Shown here: piece by piece, positions 50,901 to 60,700 of the stretch
How the letters are laid out: each line of letters begins with the position of its first letter
Position numbering within the stretch: the stretch's first letter is position 1
DNA from: Nipponacmea schrenckii
Lineage: Eukaryota; Mollusca; Gastropoda; Lottiidae
DNA length: 64,000 bases
Reading direction: 5' to 3'
Assembly (NCBI GenBank): GCA_030562195.1
Contig: CM060199.1
Coordinates: forward strand, 39,328,338 to 39,392,337
Made by a program: the position numbers and the translations under genes
Notes under the pieces: generated by a model
What the model saw: the letters and a program-made list of their open reading frames with translations, nothing else
Told to the model about the DNA's origin: nothing
Database searches by the model: none

Positions 50901-53900
50901 GTGGATAGAAGTTCACACAATTTAGCTCCCAGGTACAGATAAGTTTACAATAATATATTTCTGTTTCAGTTTAGAAATCCAGTTATAAAGATAGTAGCAA
51001 TATTAATCTTTAAATGACATAGAGAAATACAGTTAAACCCTTGTAAACTGATGTATTTGAAAGGTCCTGGCCGAATCACTATTTAATACATAGAAGATAA
51101 TCCCCGGTTAATGCTGCCGTTTGAAAACTATCTGAGATGTAAAGTTGCAATTTGGATTGAAGATACCTAACATCCTGAAGTAGTGGTTTGCTAAATGTCA
51201 GGTTTCTATCTTGAAAACTCTGCATACTACAGCGCTTTTTGCTTCCTATTTTTCCCCAAACCAAAATACAAGCAATTTTTCATATTGTAGATATATAGCC
51301 AGCTTATCACAGGAAGAACAAGATTTAATTAGAAGTTTAAGTCATCATATTATATTAAAACATCAGAAGAACATGGTTATCTCCCCTTGGTCATTGATTG
51401 CTAGTATTTTAGTCCAGTGTAAAGAAGGTATCAGTATTACACAGTTAATAAAAGAAGTGGAATGGTTAAAGAGACAAGCATCTAGTTTTGGTGGATATAT
51501 TGACTGGCCTGGTAAGTTTATTGAGATGATAGTTTTTTTGTGTAATTCACAAGAGATGAATGTCATACAGGCTGTAGATATTATGTAAAAGATCCTTTGA
51601 CAGTTTGATATAAAAAAGGTGTAGGCTATTAGCCCTCTTCATCTTTAATTTTCCTCAATCCACACAGCATGGCACTATTATTTTGATACATAACTTATCA
51701 AGTTTCAATGATGATACTTTCTACAAATTGTTTTTCAATAAAGACCAGCATCGTGTAGAAACAGCAAGTAATAATCAAATTGTTATCCAAATAATTAATA
51801 CCAGTCATTCCTTTTCCAATTTATAGCATAATCGGGTAGAGCATTGGTTCCTGACATGTCATGATTTGCTTGGGTTCCAATCTGATCAACATGTGACAGT
51901 CATCTTCACTCATAATTCCAGTCAACCCAGCTGTAAATGGGTATGGATAATCTGAGAAAGATCAATGCCAAGAGGTTTGACCAAAGACCATCTGGCAGAA
52001 AGGCCCTTAAATGTGAACCTAAGTTGTTATCCTTGTAAAATCAATGCCAAGAGGTTTGACCAAAGACCATCTGGTAGAAAGGCCCTTAAATGTGAACCTA
52101 AGTTGTTATCCTTGTAAAATCAATGCCAAGAGGTTTGACCAAAGACCATCTGGCAGAAAGCCCCTTAAATGTGAACCTAAGTTGTTATCCTTGTAAAATC
52201 AATACCAAGAGGTTTGACCAAGGACCATCTGGCAGAAAGGATCCTTTTCTGTGAACCTAAGTTGTTATCCCTGTAAATGATAGTTGTTCCTTTGTTTTCT
52301 TACCAACTGCCACTAAAAGAAGTACCTGTTATATTGTAGGTAATGAAACAGCTGAGACTGTAACCAGACATAGCATAGTTTTACATAGTAACATAGTTCG
52401 AGTCAGTGAAGAGGATTTAGTGGAGTTACTACACATACCAAGTGTATCTACCAATAAAACAGACCCATTATTCCAGACTGCAGCTCAACATATAATGTTA
52501 TCACTGTATCGTAATCAACTGATGCATATCTTCGCTCGAGTAGCCATTATTTCTTGTATATTAAATGGATGCAGAGAGTCCACATTGTCAATTGGTAAGG
52601 GAATATTAAAGCCCTCCAAATTAAAACCAGATGCCTTAGAAAGTCCAAACTTTGTGTAGTGGAATTAGTATTTTTTCGGCTTACTCTGTGAGGTTTTCTA
52701 GAGATTCAAGTCATATGGTTGTTAAATACCTCTTCCTTTTGTAAAAAATATATGTTAGTATTAAAATGTTTAAAGGAAAAATATGATTTTGTAATGAAAT
52801 TTTGACCAAAAGCTATTCATATTCATCTTCAATTTTATATTTAAGATGACCTGTACACAAGTTACACATTTCTAGAAACCTTACTAAACAGAGACTTTAT
52901 ATTTCAACCAGGGCATTCTAAAATAGTAAGTATGTTTTCTTAATTCTCAAGGTGCAGAAGAGTAAGATGTAAAACTCCATTCATTTTTTATTTCTCAATT
53001 CTCAAAATTGTTGCAATTAATTGCAGAAGGATAGATTGTGCTTTTTTATATTTCCTTTCCTGCAGGAATTTGGGAATGGCAGTATTAACATTTTAATGGT
53101 TATTTCTTTCATAAAATTTACTTGAAGGTTCTGAACTAGTTGATTAACAATATTACAACAATATTTTTGTTGAATGGCATTGATTAGAGACACATGTAAC
53201 TTGTGTTGAAATTAACCCATGTATTATAGAAGCGTATATTTATCCTATAATTATTCTCTTGTATTATATGCTCCTCGATTCTAAATGTCGTGCAAATTTT
53301 ATACCAAAGTTGATGAACTTCTGATTATTTCAGGATTTCGAACAAGCTTTGTTAACTCTGACCCATAGTTGTGGTGTAATAGTGGAAAATAAACACGTTC
53401 TAGTAGAGAAATCATTAAATAAACACACTACTTTTTATAGTCAGATGTTTGAACCTTTCTTAATAGGATATTGGGTAAGTAGTAAATCTTTAATTAGGGA
53501 TCAATTAATACAAATTAATTATGAATTCATAGTTTTCCCAGTTATTAGAACACCTCTACATTCTGTTGATATAAGTATTAGGGGTCCAATTATGGTATAT
53601 ATAGGCCTATATATATATATGAAAATATGGGAAGGCAACTTTAATAAACAATTGCTTTCTGTTATGTTATCTATGGCAGGAAGTTTATCTGCTGATGAAT
53701 GTAAAATGCTCTAATTGCAAACGTTTAAATTTTTTTCAAAATTTGATGTTCATTATGGCATCCAGTATTCCTTGAAATAATTAAAATACCGAACTATAAC
53801 TGAGAAATCCTTAAATCCTATTTTAGTAAATTGACTTTGTACTTACTTTTTCAATTTTATTTCAGATTCTGTGTCGTTATTTGTTATCCATGGATCCAAA

Positions 53901-54725
53901 TGTTCACGGTAAACCGTTATCTAAACCTCCCAAAACTATAATAAAAGATGCCCAGTCATTAAGTGCTAGATTAATAACTGAGGGTGTAATACGACATTAT
54001 GAAGTTTTGTCTCTAGATATGATGAACAATGCTTTAAACTCATTTTATTTCATGGGGGCTGTGCGAAAAGAAAAAAGGTAATGTGTAATGCTTTATTTCT
54101 GTATATTTCAATTTTACTGTGAAGCCTGCAGATTTGTGACTATGTTTTTATATAACTGTATCATGTTTGCAATGTTATATCCCTGTTGAACAGTTTTCCA
54201 CATAACTCAAATCATCCCTCAACAGTTGGAAAAGAGTAGACTAATGCTGCTGTCCTAGCAGGATTTCCCTCATTTCACCCTGAATGGCATTGCCAGTCTT
54301 CATTAGCACATTAGATGCAGTAGAATAGGACGTAAAACACCATTTAATGGTTTTGTCTGTTATATTTCAGAGATGGAGTAACCTATATGTATCCTTGTAT
54401 GACACCTCTCTCCCAGATAACACATCAACTGGGTATGTATATTACATGTTCATGTATATTAGATCATATCAAATTTATATTTGTTGTTTGTTAATGGACC
54501 AAGGTAGAGAAGTGTAGAAAGAAACACCAGTTAAGTTCACTGATGAATATATACACATATTGACCGTTTTTGAGAAATGTCCATTTTTAGACGAAGTATC
54601 ATTTTAAATTATAATACTCTATTGAATTAAATCTATTTTCAGTAAAATGTGTCGAAGTTCCTCCACTACCTAGTGTTAGTATTAATGTTGATGCTAAAAC
54701 AGTGACAGTCAATGCCAAGTTATAA
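44948..54725 (+). CDS. GNPAT: GNPAT, peroxisomal DHAP acyltransferase
   Basis: Acylates dihydroxyacetone phosphate on the inner side of the peroxisome, the first step of ether-lipid (plasmalogen) synthesis. Exons: 44948-44984, 45186-45382, 45724-45900, 46794-46923, a damaged one ~47690-47872, 48891-49042, 50802-50932, 51291-51511, 52340-52594, 52846-52925, 53334-53474, 53866-54077, 54371-54432, 54643-54725; about 690 residues if exon 5 is counted at family length (human 680). Markers: '[14 protein letters not shown]', motif I '[11 protein letters not shown]' (His153, Asp158), motif IV 'IIPISISYD', '[13 protein letters not shown]', 'SPWSLI'. It ends NAKL-stop, a type 1 peroxisomal signal like the AKL of human GNPAT. 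Motifs II and III fall in the damaged exon. AATAAA at 56923 followed by a GT-rich stretch may end the mRNA. Confidence 0.93.
46039..46770 (+). repeat. 18-bp minisatellite, ~40 copies, GNPAT intron 3
   Basis: The unit is 'ggttatctgtatctgtaa' with t/g and a/g variants. Because 18 is a multiple of three, long ORFs open on both strands (repeated VICICK / ITLQIQ types); they are not genes. The array stops ~25 bases before the exon 4 acceptor. Confidence 0.95.
47095..47635 (+). repeat. ~12-bp minisatellite, GNPAT intron 4
   Basis: The unit is 'agtaccatctat' with gtacc/gtgcc/gtact variants and many short indels. It ends ~60 bases before the damaged exon 5. Confidence 0.9.
47690..47872 (+). pseudogene. 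GNPAT: damaged GNPAT exon 5 (motifs II and III)
   Basis: Pieces in all three frames align in the right order to the missing part of GNPAT: 'VEIL', 'LYWAVY' (47771-47789, family LYWAVF), 'CIFY', 'GT', and '[10 protein letters not shown]' running into a good donor (G|GTATGT at 47873) in the phase needed by the next exon. About 180 bases are present where ~205 are expected, and no acceptor AG remains at the left edge. Stops TAA and TAG interrupt it. Either the consensus has several small deletions or this gene copy is dead. Confidence 0.6.
48153..48800 (+). repeat. tandem array made from a TTAA-MITE segment
   Basis: It opens with a MITE terminus (TTAAGGGAATACTTTCTTAG) and then repeats, 4-5 times with ~115-130-bp spacing, the MITE internal segment: 'caataagagtatatattcac', 'cagttagacttaccaggtgt', 'catgactaaagaatagaatc', 'taagtaattattgaaaaaca'. 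It lies in the GNPAT intron after the damaged exon. Confidence 0.8.
49064..49417 (+). repeat. 43-bp minisatellite, 8 copies, GNPAT intron
   Basis: The unit is 'tatgatatacttactcttct' then 'agacacctgataccactttt' then 'cat'. It begins ~20 bases after the donor at 49043. Each unit carries 'actcttctag', which resembles a splice acceptor. Confidence 0.95.
49690..50672 (+). repeat. 29-bp minisatellite family M29, ~34 copies
   Basis: The unit is 'taataacaaggtacataaca' + 'cacttcttt', very uniform, with occasional g/t and c/t changes. The same unit occurs four times at 23303-23416. The array lies in the GNPAT intron before the 50802 exon. Confidence 0.97.
50685..50795 (+). mobile_element. SINE S1 fragment abutting a GNPAT splice acceptor
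   Basis: Contains 'aaatttccctcaaagcacac', 'catggtgttgcccgac' and the tail 'ttgcagaagagtaggatgta' + 'aaactcaattcattttattt', which runs straight into 'ctaccag' before exon 50802-50932. The acceptor's pyrimidine-rich stretch is thus at or inside the SINE tail. Confidence 0.7.
51835..52278 (+). mobile_element. SINE-like element (family S2) with 79-bp tandem tail
   Basis: A tRNA-like head ('gggtagagcattggttcctg', then 'cttgggttccaatc' as B box) is followed by 'agctgtaaatgggtatggat' and then by four tandem copies (51961-52278) of a 79-base unit starting 'aaatcaatgccaagaggttt'. A single-unit relative is at 59290-59520. It lies in a GNPAT intron. Confidence 0.7.
52945..52995 (+). mobile_element. SINE S1 tail fragment
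   Basis: 'aaggtgcagaagagtaagat' + 'gtaaaactccattcat', only ~25 bases after the donor of exon 52846-52925. Confidence 0.65.
54235..54345 (+). mobile_element. SINE S1 fragment upstream of a GNPAT acceptor
   Basis: Blocks 'tgctgtcctagcaggatttc', 'gcattgccagtcttcattag' and 'agaataggacgtaaaacacc' match family S1. The 54371 acceptor follows within ~25 bases. Confidence 0.65.
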
Positions 54726-55968
54726 TTAAAACAGTGACAGTCAATGCCAAGTTATAACTAAAACAGTGACAGTCAATGCCAAGTTATAATTAAAACAGTG
54801 ACAGTCAATGCCAAGTTATAATTAAAACAGTGACAGTCAATGCCAAGTTATAACTAAAACCGTGACAGTCAATGCCAAGTTATAATTAAAACAGTGACAG
54901 TCAATGCCAAGTTATAACTAAAACAGTGACAGTCAATGCCAAGTTATAACTAAAACAGTGACAGTCAATGCCAAGTTATGACTAAAACCGTGACAGTCAA
55001 TGCCAAGTTATAATTAAAACAGTGACAGTCAATGCCAAGTTATAATTAAAACAGTGACAGTCAATGCCAAGTTATAATTAAAACAGTGACAGTCAATGCC
55101 AAGTTATAACTAAAACAGTGACAGTCAATGCCAAGTTATAACTAAAACAGTGACAGTCAATGCCAAGTTATAACTAAAACAGTGACAGTCAATGCCAAGT
55201 TATAACTAAAACAGTGACAGTCAATGCCAAGTTATAATAAAACAGTGACAGTCAATGCCAAGTTATAACTAAAACAGTGACAGTCAATGCCAAGTTATAA
55301 CTAAAACAGTGACAGTCAATGCCAAGTTATAATTAAAACAGTGACAGTCAATGCCAAGTTATAACTAAAACAGTGACAGTCAATGCCAAGTTATAATTAA
55401 AACAGTGACAGTCAATGCCAAGTTATAACTAAAACAGTGACAGTCAATGCCAAGTTATAACTAAAACAGTGACAGTCAATGCCAAGTTATAATAAAAACA
55501 GTGACAGTCAAAGCCAAGTTATAACTAAAACAGTGACAGTCAATGCCAAGTTGTAACTAAAACAGTGACAGTCAATGCCAAGTTATAATTAAAACAGTGA
55601 CAGTCAATGCTAAGTTATAACTAAAACAGTGACAGTCAATGCCAAGTTATAACTAAAACAGTGACAGTCAATGCCAAGTTATTACTAAAACAGTGACAGT
55701 CAATGCCAAGTTATAACTAAAACAGTGACAGTCAATGCCAAGTTATAACTAAAACAGTGACAGTCAATGCCAAGTTATAACTAAAACAGTGACAGTCAAT
55801 GCCAAGTTATTACTAAAACAGTGACAGTCAATGCCAAGTTATAACTAAAACAGTGACAGTCAATGCCAAGTTATAACTAAAACAGTGACAGTCAATGCCA
55901 AGTTATAACTAAAACAGTGACAGTCAATGCCAAGTTATAACTAAAACAGTGAAAAGCCAATGCCATGT
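54694..55968 (+). repeat. 32-bp minisatellite derived from the GNPAT stop codon end, ~40 copies
   Basis: The unit is 'taaaacagtgacagtcaatg' + 'ccaagttataac' (or -at). The first unit is the last coding part of GNPAT: it encodes [13 protein letters not shown]. The rest of the array is therefore 3' UTR and each unit repeats the PTS1 codons and the TAA. Units of the 'ataattaaaac' form hold ATTAAA, and variants near 55235 and 55490 hold AATAAA. Confidence 0.97.
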
Positions 55969-56474
55969 TGTAATTTAAACACAACTTAGACATCAAAAAC
56001 TTATCATCTTAATACCAGTAGTATTATTGCTGCTCAGATCAACTACCTAAAATACTGCCAGTTAAAGCCACAGTTGACCAGGGAACTCTGATACAAGACA
56101 GTCAACTTACTATGATTATTAACTCACCTCAGCTTTTCATCTATTCAGCTAAAGAAGCTAGAAATCTGGTTTTTTGAAACCCTTTTCGATTACCAGGTCT
56201 CCTGTTTCTCACATACATTATTTAATTTGTGCGGCCGGAAGAATTTTTCACTCTGGTAATAATTTTGTTCAATATTTGTTTAAAGAACTGTGAGCTTGAA
56301 AAGACAAAATAATACTCTATATTGTGGCAGCCTATCTAACTTGACGTCTAATATTTGATAATATATATACATTGTGTTAGATTCATTATATATATATACT
56401 TACTTTCATTTTATTAATTATAATATGATCCTTGTAAATAATAGGTGTGATAAATACAAAAATTTGGAAGCCGG

Positions 56475-56735
56475 GTTTGTGGATGCTTATTCGCTAACCT
56501 GAAGGGGGCCCGGTTCAATCTTTTTAAAATAGGTGGACATTTCCCCTGTAAGTGATGCAACTGAATGGAAAAAGTATCAAGTTGTTCAGATGTGACCATA
56601 AAACCCTTTGGCTGAGCACATTAAAGATCCCTCTACAAGTTTCCTCATTTTACACTGCATGACGTTGACGATCTTTATCTGCCCATTAGGTGCAGAAGAG
56701 TAAGACGTAAAACTCCATTCATTTCATTTTATAAA
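56475..56735 (+). mobile_element. near full-length tRNA-derived SINE (family S1)
   Basis: The head 'tattcgctaacctgaagg' and B-box-like 'cccggttcaatc' match the tRNA-like fragment at 25325-25402. The body has 'gctgagcacattaaagatcc', and the tail is 'gtgcagaagagtaagacgta' + 'aaactccattcatttcatt'. This copy links the head and tail fragments scattered elsewhere into one ~260-base family. Confidence 0.75.
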
Positions 56736-56974
56736 AAAATGTCATAATTTAAATAAATTTGTGTGTGAGTTTATTTTATGAAATGTTTCCTGCTCTAGAA
56801 ATATTTGAGATATGTTTTTTCTGTTGTTCGCCGTTAGAAAATTTTTCTGTTATTTATTTTGAAGCTTGTTATGATTTGTTAACATACTGCTGTTATTGTA
56901 TTTTTTAACTTATAGACTATGCAATAAATATGTAACTGTTTGGTGTGATGCTTTAATATCAGAAGTTTAAAACC

Positions 56975-57320
56975 TTAAAGGGATAATAGGTCTTAGAATG
57001 AAGATAAAATTTTAAAACATTAACTAAAAGCAATAAGAGCATATATAAATCAGTAAATATACCTACTGCCATAAATAACATAAAAATATGAATAAATATC
57101 CAAAAACAAAGTAATTATCCAAATTTGATTATTGAATAACGCTAAGTAATTTTTTTCAAAAATGACTTAGTTTTCGAGATTTTAAGGGATTCTGTAACTT
57201 TATGACACCAGGTAAATTCACTGATGAATATAGGAATAGCCAGGTTTCACTCTATACTCATATTGACCATTCTTGAGAACTAAAATTTCATGTTCATGCA
57301 AAGACGTAGTATCCCTTTAA
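56975..57320 (+). mobile_element. full-length TTAA-flanked MITE (346 bp)
   Basis: TTAA at both ends (TTAAAGGGATAATAGG left, ACGTAGTATCCCTTTAA right), with length nearly equal to the copy at 24105-24453. The mirrored internal blocks 'ggattctgtaactttatgac' and 'attcttgagaactaaaattt' are clear in the right half; the left half is more diverged. Confidence 0.85.
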
Positions 57321-57338
57321 AGCAAAAAGGGGGTACAT

Positions 57339-57457
57339 AGTCCGAAACTTGCTGACTATATCCCAGCCTCTGATAGCTATTTGGACAGATATGACCTGGG
57401 AGCTATATCTGTCAAAACGATATCAGAATCTGGGAATAAAGCCAGCAAGTTTCTGAC
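57339..57457. repeat. imperfect palindrome, ~58-base arms
   Basis: The left arm 'tccgaaacttgctgactata' ... 'ggacagatatgacct' pairs with the right arm '...gacaga' inverse: on the minus strand the right arm reads 'gtcagaaacttgctggcttt' ... 'gacagatatagctc'. There is almost no loop. It starts ~20 bases after the MITE. Confidence 0.8.
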
Positions 57458-57760
57458 ACAAAAATCGTATCTTCAACTGAACTACGTATGGTCCTAACAT
57501 GGAAATAATGCAATACAACTAACATTTTTTACAACCCTTTAAATAGAGTATTTCTTTTCAAAGCTTACCAGTGTGTATGGTACAAATATAGCCTACTATG
57601 ACTATCGAACAATCGAACAATAATATCCTATTGACAAATGTTTATTATACCTTTGAACATAATGTAAGGTGTAGACCGGACGTTTATTTTAAGAATTGAA
57701 AAGCGAATGCGACCCAATTAACAGAAGACTGAAAATGTGACTGAATATCCTATAAACGCA

Positions 57761-60700
57761 ATGGCGAAAGGATCTGTAAAAAATTTCGTAATAACTACCG
57801 TTTTCTCCCTAATTTTGCTGGAAGGTAAGAATAACGTTTGGTTGCTTTTATTCCTGAAAGATTCTGTCGAATGTTTTATCAATTGGCTTTCTAAGATAAC
57901 TTCCACCACCCTCTTCCATTTTTCATATCCTTTTATTGCGCTCGTTATAAATGCCTGTGATACTCGGCCCCTCCTTAGCAATACTGCGGCCCCTCACATA
58001 GGAGAAACGTTGCTTATTATCATGTTTATCCTATATTCTGTTGTACAATTGTAACTTTTATAATGCCGTCAATTCGTTATGCCATGTTTATTAGAAGAGT
58101 AAGAATGTCCAGAGCAACAAATATCAAGTGGTTAATCTTGAGAGTACTTACATCTTTCCGGAAACTGTCGAGAACTGACGAATAATTTCACCTCGATGTA
58201 AAAATGGTCTATTTCAGGTGTAAACAGTGTGAATAATTTCGCACCATCATTTGATTATTTCCCTTCGGTTATAAATGTACCGGAAACAACAACGTTTGGT
58301 GATATTATATGGAGATGTAACGCTACAGATGGTGATGACTCATCCACACCTGCTGGTCAGCTCCGGTATCAGATGAACACAAATGGTTAGATTTGTTTAT
58401 TTATACTTGGACAATACTCTTTAATCAAACTTAACGTGATACTGCGACATAGAATTGATATAAAATATGAATTCTCAAGAAAATTCGCAGTTTTCTTAAG
58501 TCTGGAAAACGCTTAATCAATTTTTTCATCATCTACTGATGAATATATGTTCTTTTGGCCAAGCTTGAATTTTTAAAATTGTATGTTCATTCTAAAACGC
58601 AGGATTCCTTTAAGATCTTTGTCAAATCAATCAATTGCTTCTAAAACACGCCTTGGTCGTGATATCTAATCTGGAAGGGTCTACAGGGAATATTGGTGCT
58701 GAATATTGAGGTTCGTAAACTAAAGAAGTTTTTTTTTGCTAATTACTCAAATAAAACCTTTGCTCATGCAACGGAATCAGGCGTTTCTTTATTGTTGGTA
58801 AAGATGAGGTGTTAGATAAACATTTGGAGGGTGTAGAGGGAAAACAGAGATTAACCCAGTTTATTCCTTTATTTTAGTGTTTGTGCCGAGATGGGTGCTA
58901 GATAGTGTATATTGTATAATGTATGTAAACACTAAGTTGGATTATGAAAGTAAATTAACACATGTATTGAGGGTGGTGGTGCAGGATCTTGACCCCATCG
59001 CACCAAAAACTACCACAGGAACCTTGACCATTAATATAATAGATATTAACGATAACATACCGGTATGTATATCACCAACCCTTGTCTATTCAAAGAAATC
59101 TATATAACAACTTTTATAATCTGATAAAAATAATCTAACCGTAGTGGTAATAGTTGTTGATGGTTTTCAGGGTTATGGCTACTGGTTGATGGGTTTTTGG
59201 GTTATGGGCTTTTTTGCAAGAAAAACAACTTTGACAATATTCTTTCTACCAACTGGCCATTGGCTAAATCTCTTAGCGTCGATATTTCCCTCAGCGCCAG
59301 TTCTTGACATGGCATCATTTGCTTGATTACGTCAAGTAAATGGCGGCTGTGGGATCTGATCTTGATAAAGTGTAAAAGTCTGTTGACCTTGAATAAGTCA
59401 TCAGAATTCCAGTCGACTCAGCTGTAAAGGGTACGGATAATCCAGAAAAAGTTCAATGCCAAGAGGTTTGGTTAAGGACCAGCTTGTAGAACGGATCCCT
59501 GTCACGGAAATACAGATAACAGTTGAGTAGGCCGTACCTCCTAGATACACAGAACAAAATCTAAATCTACACCAGAATGCTAGCATTATCACAAAATATT
59601 ATGATTGTTTTTTTTTATTATAGGAATGTAGGGAGTATAATCGAGTATTGTACGTACCGGAAGATAAAGCTGCTCGTTCAGTTATAGCTAAGGCGGTCTG
59701 CAGTGATAACGATAGGGAAAAATCTAGTCATGGAAAAGTTCTATATCAAATCTCAGGTTTGAATATAAAGTCGGAATCTTCTACTTTAGTTTGATAGTTA
59801 TGTTAAAGATCATATTATTCAACTGGAGATCTCATAAACAAAGTTCCTCACCATCTACCCATAGTAGACTTATAGTTTATTCTCATATGATAAAGAGACG
59901 AGATATATCTATAGAAATCTTTGATATTAAAATGAAGTTATAACTGCAAAATCATAAAAGCAGTCACTATGAAAATGATTAAAAATTTAGCAACAAATGT
60001 TTAATGTGGATATCTGAGGATATTTTCGTACGGTTTCTCAAATTGTTAATATCCCGAAGACAGATAAGAAAAACCGCACCAGGATGTGTTTATTCTTATA
60101 TGATTTATTTGCATCTATCTATTCAATGCTTTTGGTCAAATATTTGATTTATTTTTGTCTAGATTCAAACAGTGTTGAAGTGAATAATACGTTTGAAATA
60201 TCATTCGATGGTTCTGTAACTGTCATGAAGCGCCTGGATTATGAGAGAGTAAACTTCTATGTATTAACAATCGATGTTTATGATAATGCGGGAGAAGCGT
60301 CCCTAACAACAAGTATTACATATGATATACAAGTTGAAGACGTTGATGATAATAAACCAACCTGGCCAATCAACCCACTTACGGTCTGTAAGTATTATAA
60401 AACTATTGTTTATTTCATCCACATTTACACGGTCCACTGTAGCACAATGGTGTGAACAAAGAAGAAAAGGGTTTTAAGACGGTTTTAATGTAATGTATTT
60501 GAGATGAATTCTGGAAGAGTTTTTGGCTATCGGCGTCCTGTTTTTGTAACAACTGCATGTAAAAAACAGTACAAAAGTAATAATTACAGTAGCATCATAT
60601 CAAATGATTTTAACTCATTCTCGTACAACATGGGCATAGTCATATCTGCCTTCGGGCCCTCGATATTATATTTCTTCCATATTGATCCGATTCAGCTCCT

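Larger units (their letters stand above)
55969..57760. other. GNPAT 3' flank and cadherin-gene upstream region
   Basis: Holds a near full-length tRNA-derived SINE (56475-56735), a candidate polyadenylation signal AATAAA at 56923, a full MITE (56975-57320) and a ~120-base hairpin (57339-57457). The ~300 bases before 57761 should contain the promoter of the cadherin-like gene; nothing specific is recognised. Confidence 0.5.
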
